A stretch of DNA of 64,000 nt from Siphonodentalium dalli (taxonomy: Eukaryota; Mollusca; Scaphopoda; Gadilida; Siphonodentaliidae). The position numbers and the translations under genes are program-made. The stretch covers positions 55,795,949 to 55,859,948 of the forward strand of contig CP136065.1 in NCBI GenBank assembly GCA_032622095.1, in the 5' to 3' direction. This document shows, one piece after another, positions 57,241 through 64,000 of the stretch. Numbering within the stretch: position 1 is the stretch's first letter; each line of letters begins with the position of its first letter. The notes under the pieces were generated by a model. It had not been told where the DNA came from, made no database searches, and saw only the letters and a list, made by a program, of their open reading frames with translations.

Positions 57241-60200
57241 TGTTCTTGTCGCGATCGTCGGCGATACTTATGTGAGTCTACCATAAAACTGGTCAGATTA
57301 TTCCAACTGTTCAAAATTCGCTGCGACAAGAACGTCAAGAAGTTCAGCCGAACGTCCTTACTGCCATCCTTACTATCTATTTGTAATTTATAACTGTGCC
57401 CTCTAGATCTAGAGTCGTTGCACTTTTCGAAGAATTAAGTCCAATATGAACCTAAGCGAATAATTAGGTCCAATATGAACCTACTTCCACAAGGATATGT
57501 TGATGTATAATATTTTCAGAAATACCACGCTATCCAGAAAAGGAGAGAAACAGATCGACGCCACGATTTGGTTTTGGTTTGATACGGTTTATCGGAATTT
57601 CAGCCACTAAGCCAAATTGGGCGTGTGGTCCCTCCCATATGGGCCATATAAGCAACTGATATAGAATTGTCCAAATATACGAATCAGCCAAATATACGAA
57701 TCAGGCTATATACTCTCACTTTGGTTGGACCGCATGCAAATTATCGTTTATTGGGAATAGAAGCGTCTTCGGCATTGCTAGTGTGATTACGGTGACCTAT
57801 GCAACTAATCTACTGACCCACCCGTGTCGTCACGGAACCAGACTACTTGCAGTATTGTATACACGCGTTCTGTATTTCGTACCCGAGGTGCCGTCTTCAG
57901 GAGCCACGCGTTGGCAATAATAACCACCTGCAAAATAATGAGCTCATCTTCAAGTTGCGCGGTAATAGATTTGGAGAGCTTTCATCGCGCGAATCGACTG
58001 CGTTCTGGAGACTCGATATTAGAAAGACCTGCACCAAGAACCCCAGTTTGAGGCAGTCTCATCACCACAGGAGTATAATATCGCCGGATAAACCGACCCA
58101 GACAAGCGATAACAATACTATTAGTATAGATAATAACAGAGCGAGAATTGGTGGTGTGTTTACAATATAATTTCATCTCAGTCTTTTGAGGGATTTTCTA
58201 GTGATATTCATGTTGCTTGTTAATTATATATGAAAAAAGTTTTTATACCCGGACAAAGACGAGGTCGCTACCACAGACTGCGTATGTCAGATTTATATCT
58301 GTACTAAAGCTAGGGCAGTTCGTTCGTGCAGTATGAGCATGGGACGCCCTAACTAGAATTACTATTGATATAGAGTTTGGACGAAACTGCAAGGTAGAGT
58401 TCTGGTCCCTCGCCACGCTGGTCAGACCACTGCCAGCATGTACAAAATATAAAAGCTTTTCTAACATTTATTAGTGGAGAAATTTCTCCATTACAATTCA
58501 TTCAGAGAAACTCATCTGTCTATATTCAATTGGAAATTAGCCGGATCAGCCGGGATCACATCAGATTAGTGTGTAATTGTCCGATATAGTAGCAAAATCA
58601 TTCGTCCGACAACTCAAACGCTGATTAGTAAAACAAAAACATCGCCTAAACAACTTTAAATTGTAGGAAATGTTCTCTTTGTTTGTACTTCTGTTGTGTA
58701 AGCTTGAATGAACTAGATTTGTCAGAAATTAGACAAGAACGCGTGATTAGAAACGATACATGTGACACGTGGTGACAGCCATTTTTATGGAATTTTCTCT
58801 TCCAAAAATAGACACTAGCACGTGACGGCAGTATTCTGACCAGATAGCGATGGGACATTATTCATTTTATTTTAAATTTTCCGTAAGAATTTCTTGTTCA
58901 GATCCACGATCTTCCTCTCAGAAGTTGATTTCAAAAGATCTTAAAATTATACCAAAATATTAGCTCAAGAAATGGGTGCTATAGAGATAACTGTCTAACT
59001 ATAATGCGCATGTTATTGGAGTGTCAACAAACTTATTCTGATTATGAACTGAATTTACCTCTTATGGAGACTTCGTGTTGCCTCTTATATATAGAGGATG
59101 CCGATCCTCTGAGAGGAAGATTTAAGTTTACGCGGTGTGATTATTGGCGGAAATCGTTTTCAAAAGCGATAGGCGTGGTGCACATGTGTAGCGTTCTGAA
59201 CAAATTACATGTAAGATAAAGCATGCCTATCAAAAGACAGCATGTAGCTTTCTCAAAGCAACGGTTTCGTTTCGAAATATAATTGATGATCCGCACTTTC
59301 AACTATAGATAATTAGTATGGAAGACCACAGTTAATTTTACGGGAATGTTTAATTTAACGAAAACTGATTTAACCAAAGTAGTGTTTTCTTTTGTGTATA
59401 GCGGAGCTATTGTTGTGCTACAGCCATGCCGTTATAAACTGATAGTTGGCCGTAATTTTATAAGATTGGACTAATATCCAGATGTTGTTGAATAACAGAA
59501 TGGACACATGGACAATGCCATCTGTCAGGCATTGACGATCGTACACATGCGTTCCCAAAACTCTTTTTATGCAAGGGATCTGTGCGAATATTTTGTGTTC
59601 TGAACACACAAGAGAATTCCCCATTCAAATATGTTGTATTTTTCACACAAATAAAATAAGAGCTTGTTCAACACTGTTCAACTGGTCCTGCTCTGTCCGT
59701 GGTCAAAATGTTCAACAGGTGGAAACTTCATGCATGACGACACAACACTATAGTAGGAAAAATCAGACCACAGCTATGTTGATATTGTAGGCATAGTTTG
59801 ATTTTCCAACCAGTAGTTAGTGCACGGGGAGTATGTTATTTTGTTTATACCAACAGTCGCACATGTTCCTTCTTCGGTCATACTTTGGTGTAAACATTAT
59901 TTATTTTGTATCCCAGATGTATACAATAATTTACAAGATGATGTTCATATATATGATTAAGTATGGTAAGTCTGAGAGAGAAGAGGATTTGACATCAAGC
60001 GCCAGGCGCTTATATGGAGCCATCTCCTCAGATGAGAGCAGTATATTAGCGTAGTGAAAAGATAGAACGAGAGATCGAGAGGTGAGAGACAACATATATG
60101 AAGTGGAAATGAGAGGCATTGATGAAGCTGTGACTGTATATATTGGTCCCAGGATGAAGTAAAGCTCAAATTTATTATATTAAAAAGGAAAGACAGATAT

Positions 60201-61735
60201 AGACAAATTAAAAAATGAGATGATCACTGCTCTGCATATATATCAGTATAATTTATAAATTTGAAATTAACGTTTAGATTCATTTTTACTATCGTTTTAT
60301 ATCGTTAGCCAAAAGAGTCGAGAGGAGTCACTTAATCGTTTTGCTTATAAACATAGCTATTTTGCTCAGGTTGCATGATGCAATGATTCGATTAATTCAA
60401 TTAACAGATGGAGAGTATAACTTTAAAATGTTTTGTTGACGCTTGATTAATGAGTTTAATTGAATCTATTTGTAGAAAGTATAAATGATTGAGTTGCTTC
60501 GAATATAGTACGATTAAGGGTTATCGAGTACGAAATGCATCCTTTCAATAGTATATCTGTTCTGGTCATATTTTGGACCACCAGTTCGAATTTGACAAAC
60601 CGTTGGGGGCACCATGCAGGTTGTTAATTCCCACAGTTTGGAAGCTTAATATATCATTTGGTAGATTCCAAGTTTCCAACCCAAAGAGGGTACAAACATA
60701 ATTCCGGAGTTTGGTATGGTTCAAAGAGTGGGGTGCAGTTGGAAAGTTAAATATGTACACACCCTAACTGGGACGGTTTAGTCACGTCCCTAATATTAGT
60801 GTACATGGATCACAAATCTGCAGACTGCCTTGGTGCGGGAATTATGGATCGACCTAACTTAACGTTGCACGAACAGGGTCCTATGTGAACCTTTTCAGTT
60901 TAATTAAGCGCTCTGTTTAGAACATAATTATGTCTAATTAAAGGTGCTGCAACGATTTGAGAATTAATTTTCAACAGTTGCAAATTTCATTTTGTGTTAA
61001 ATTTGTTTTGTTCTGTTTTGATTTTATTTTATACCAAAATTAGATTTTTTTGTTCGAATTTTTGGACCGAAATGGCCATTAGTTGGAAAAGTTCCAATCT
61101 TATGGGGGGTGTAATGTTGGAAGTTAAAAATAGTTGGATAGCTGGATACTCCAACCCAATGTGGTTACAAATGTAACTTCCCTGATTGAAAATTTGGGTT
61201 TGGTTCAAAGGGGTGGGGTGCAGTTGGAAATTCTAAAGTTGACATTTCCACCTATAACCACGGCTGTGCTGTCGATTTAGCAATGATGTTGCTGAGGCAA
61301 TCTTAAGCCATCCTGTTTTAGTAAAAGGTACGGTTATTTTTTTTTGTCAAATATTCAGTATTCAGCTGACCTATAGAGGGTCCATTTGGGGTGTCCAACT
61401 ACACCCCCTCCCCGTCGAACAAAAATCAAAATACCAAGTCGGTGAATTTCCACATGCACCTCTCTCAGATGAGGGTCAATTAGTTGTCCTCATATCCCCG
61501 TTTCCTAATGTAGTTTGTTTTCGTATGAGCACATCAATTTTCTTTAATTTTTTTTTTGTAAACTGGTACTTCAAGACTTCATCCGATGGTTTCAACAGAA
61601 CATTCCCTATATGGTTGTAAATTTCCAACTGTTAAAAACTCTTACAAAAGTTGGGAGGGTGAGACATCACGATTGCCCCACCCCTCTCCGTTGCCACGTA
61701 TCACGTTTGCGCCTTCACAGGTGTGCCAGATTTGA
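57241..61735. other. Long intergenic stretch with two old repeat copies
   Basis: Contains the partner of 52850-53060 at 57805-58030 and the partner of 31890-32160 at 58540-58860. ggttcaaagRGTGGGGTGCA text is shared between 60717-60740 and 61203-61226, indicating a local duplication of about 150-200 bp. No coding frame, RNA gene or promoter can be supported. Confidence 0.35.
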
Positions 61736-62196
61736 TGACACCAAGCCTGAGTTAGTGTGCCTGTCATTTGCATAATGGAGTCCCGAAAGGGTGAATTTAG
61801 TGACGCTATCCCGCATAGCAGGCTAGCCTCACTAAATTCACACTCTGTGAACCTCATTCTGCTTAGGCCTAATCTTTATTATCAAATTTCTATAGAAACT
61901 CCTTCACATAGATTCTATCTCTTTTATAAGTTAGTTTCTCTATATATATATCCCCAAATTGGCAGACGACACATTGCATAATCGAGGATCCCAATGGATG
62001 TACATCATAATATTCACCATTTTGGAACTTCAATCTGAATCTATGTCTCCCGTAGCAGATGAGGCCATGCAGAATGAGGTTCCCAGAGGGTGAATTTAGT
62101 GGTGCTAGCCCGCTATGCGCGATAGCGTCACTCAACTCACCCTCTGGGACCTCATTCTGCAAATGACTGACACACTAAACTCAGGCTTGGGTGACA
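61736..62196. mobile_element. Unrelated twin-hairpin element
   Basis: The outer inverted repeat 61736-61770 / 62159-62196 (TGACACCAAGCCTGAGTTAG and its complement) encloses two hairpins, 61770-61862 and 62069-62160. Each is about 92 bp with arms on GCAGAATGAGG...GGGTGAATTTAGTG, separated by about 205 bp. There is no sequence relation to the 69-bp hairpin elements, but the layout is the same. 461 bp, non-coding. Target duplication not clear. Confidence 0.75.
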
Positions 62197-63539
62197 CACG
62201 TGAATACAAGTTTTACAGCGAGAATGAATATTTTTTGAAAACAACAATAATTGTTCATTTGCCATTCTGGTATATAAGAACGACCGAAAGGCCACAAAGT
62301 CTATCTTATTTTGTGACACCACAACGTTTTAGATAAGACCGACAAAGCGAAAACTGGTTGGGGGTAGAACGTTTCCGGTACAAATTTCGGACAACCCAAA
62401 TCAGTCGACGTGCAATCTCTCATGACCATCAACAACAACCTTATCGTTACGTCGATCATCTCACCAACATTCTACTATCTTATGGCTACCTAAATTCATC
62501 AAATCGATATGTTTTTTTTATTGGTTATAGCTATTAGTAGGCCTATAAAGAGTTTCTAACGATCTCCAAGATCAAATTCCTGGACCGTCTCCTTCTGATG
62601 TAGAACGTTTTGGACAACACTCGAAACTTATCAGTTGCACAGTGTATCTAGGAAAATTTAATTATCATGAAAACAGATTATGCCCCAAATATGTGGGTAC
62701 AAATTTGAAATAAAATAAAATAATTTGGCGGACATTATTAATTTCTACTATATAGTCATACAAGCAAAATAGTAAAATAACTATTATAGCGTAGCATTTT
62801 GCTGGTCAAATATTGGAAACTGCTATATAATTAAATATGTCTATAGCATGTTGCTACCCGCTGTCTATTGTTAGTGAAATGGATCAAGTATATGTATAGT
62901 TGATCTGCGCATGATTACAGTGATATGAAACACTCCGGTAGGCTGATCAAATAGAAATGGAGGATAATCTTACTCAAATTAGTTATTTTTTCAAATATTA
63001 AATCCAAAATGACAACACACACACAGTCATTATTATATATTAATTAAATTCAGTGACTCTCCATGGCGAAATCGTTTTCGTTACTTTATCGCCGATAGTT
63101 GCGTCCCGAATCGAGAAGTAAATATATTTACAATTGAGCGTAGTTCAGATGATGTTTTCTGTGGAGTGGTACAGTGGATTTGCTTGAGATTTTCGGCGAT
63201 GAAGTAGATTTATATATTCCTCCTGTTGGCATAGCATCTGAATACTAACATGACAGTTTAACGCACCGAACAAGTCCATAATATGTCTTTAAAGGGAAAG
63301 CTCACAAAAAACTCTTCATGACAGCTTCATTGTGCTATATTATGTGTTGCTAAAATCATGGCGTTGGTTCAGCAGTTGTGTTTCTTAGGATATAAAAAAT
63401 TCCCTTCAAAATGGCTTCTGCTATTCAATTATCCAATTTGCATAGCGAAACAAAAAAATTATTACACTCCTTGTACAAGCCAGGAAAATATTCCACGCCT
63501 AGATCGGCGTAGTTACGCCCCACATCGGCTTAATAAGCT
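62197..63539. other. Intergenic, nothing identified
   Basis: AT-rich; no supported coding frame or repeat. Confidence 0.3.
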
Positions 63540-64000
63540 GTGTCCATCCGACGCCCAGTGTGCACATGCATGCGTCGGGGCGTCTGTCCGTCCCAGATGG
63601 TTTCCGGATGATAACTTTAGTTTTAGTTTTCTGATTGTTTTCAAATTTAGTATGTGCGTTACATGTCAAGTTCGAATTTGGGTTCGGCCCAGAGGTTTTG
63701 CCGGAATTATGATCCTTGTCGACTTAGAATTTGCCCATTATTATGGTTTCCATGTGAGATAAATAGTTTTAGTTCTCTGATTGTTTTCAAATTTAGGTTA
63801 TGGATTACTCATATGAAAATACAGATCAGGTTCGAATTTGGGTTCTGTTCTCACTTATAATTTGACGATTATTTTGGTTGCCGGGTATAGTTGTCTATTG
63901 TTTTCAAATTTGGTATAAATTCAGATCAAGTTCTATGTAAGGTTCGGTCCGCCATTTTGGCCCTAGTTATTGACCTTGTTGACTTATAAGTTGATAATTT
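63540..64000 (+). repeat. Tandem repeat, unit about 115-145 bp, runs off the window
   Basis: gattgttttcaaattta recurs near 63634, 63778 and 63894, each followed by agttcgaatttgggttcgg or similar and by cttgt.gacttata. The first unit is preceded by a CGTCCG-containing stretch (ctgtccgtcccagatgg). The array is incomplete at the right edge. Confidence 0.65.

Noticed and set aside
56453-57338. Open frames of 224-250 codons on both strands
   Set aside because: They are produced by a 15-bp minisatellite without stops; the translations are simple Met-Tyr-Ser-Val-Gly or His-Thr-Ile repeats and overlap on both strands.

Overview
The window reads as eukaryotic nuclear DNA from a marine invertebrate, most likely a mollusc and possibly a bivalve. 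The reasons are the very low density of long open frames, a GT-AG intron, AT-rich spacers, a tRNA-derived SINE, and several repeat types I associate with molluscan assemblies (CCGTCCGTCC-rich elements, and GGCCGCC...CCATCTTGG satellites). The species call is inference. I see no bacterial or viral gene organisation, no rRNA and no credible tRNA gene.

Only one apparent host gene is present, at the left edge: the 3' part of a two-exon gene (2-114 joined to 3293-4730). Its protein weakly resembles the C-terminal part of DUF3987 helicase-like proteins. Its 3.2 kb intron carries a small TTAA-flanked MITE and six units of a roughly 165-bp satellite. The same satellite returns as about eight units at 29755-31190.

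Nearly everything else is mobile or repetitive. There is a 5'-truncated LINE with an intact reverse transcriptase frame (about 19450-21785, minus strand). There is also a decayed LINE fragment (18690-19205), a decayed gag-like segment (23640-23891), a frameshifted Harbinger-type transposon with perfect 36-bp terminal repeats (42252-42961), and a SINE (27770-28085). At least four non-autonomous families end at TTAA (137-302 and 7275-7927; 12296-12772; 13453-13841, 40462-40832 and 55223-55623; 54174-54404). A TA-flanked long-inverted-repeat family has several copies (14444-14958, 15749-16036, 44533-45037, 52395-52478, and partial copies).

The dominant theme is inverted symmetry at every scale. 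Two giant foldback structures of 5-6 kb (32878-37930 and 45310-51380) belong to one family and enclose a roughly 42-bp minisatellite. A 1.2-kb foldback has arms made of 17-bp tandem repeats and an 8-bp target duplication (23892-25087). Thirteen full or partial copies of a 69-bp hairpin occur mainly as facing pairs inside TTAA elements. An unrelated element (61736-62196) has the same twin-hairpin layout.

The most unusual signal is a set of four palindromes (9856-9996, 21869-21973, 25158-25300, 44166-44310) with unrelated arms. Their mismatches fall mainly at short CGAG-like motifs that point the same way in both arms. One strand of each can therefore fold with tandem G-A steps, while the other strand has T-C mismatches. 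I know of no described family with this design.
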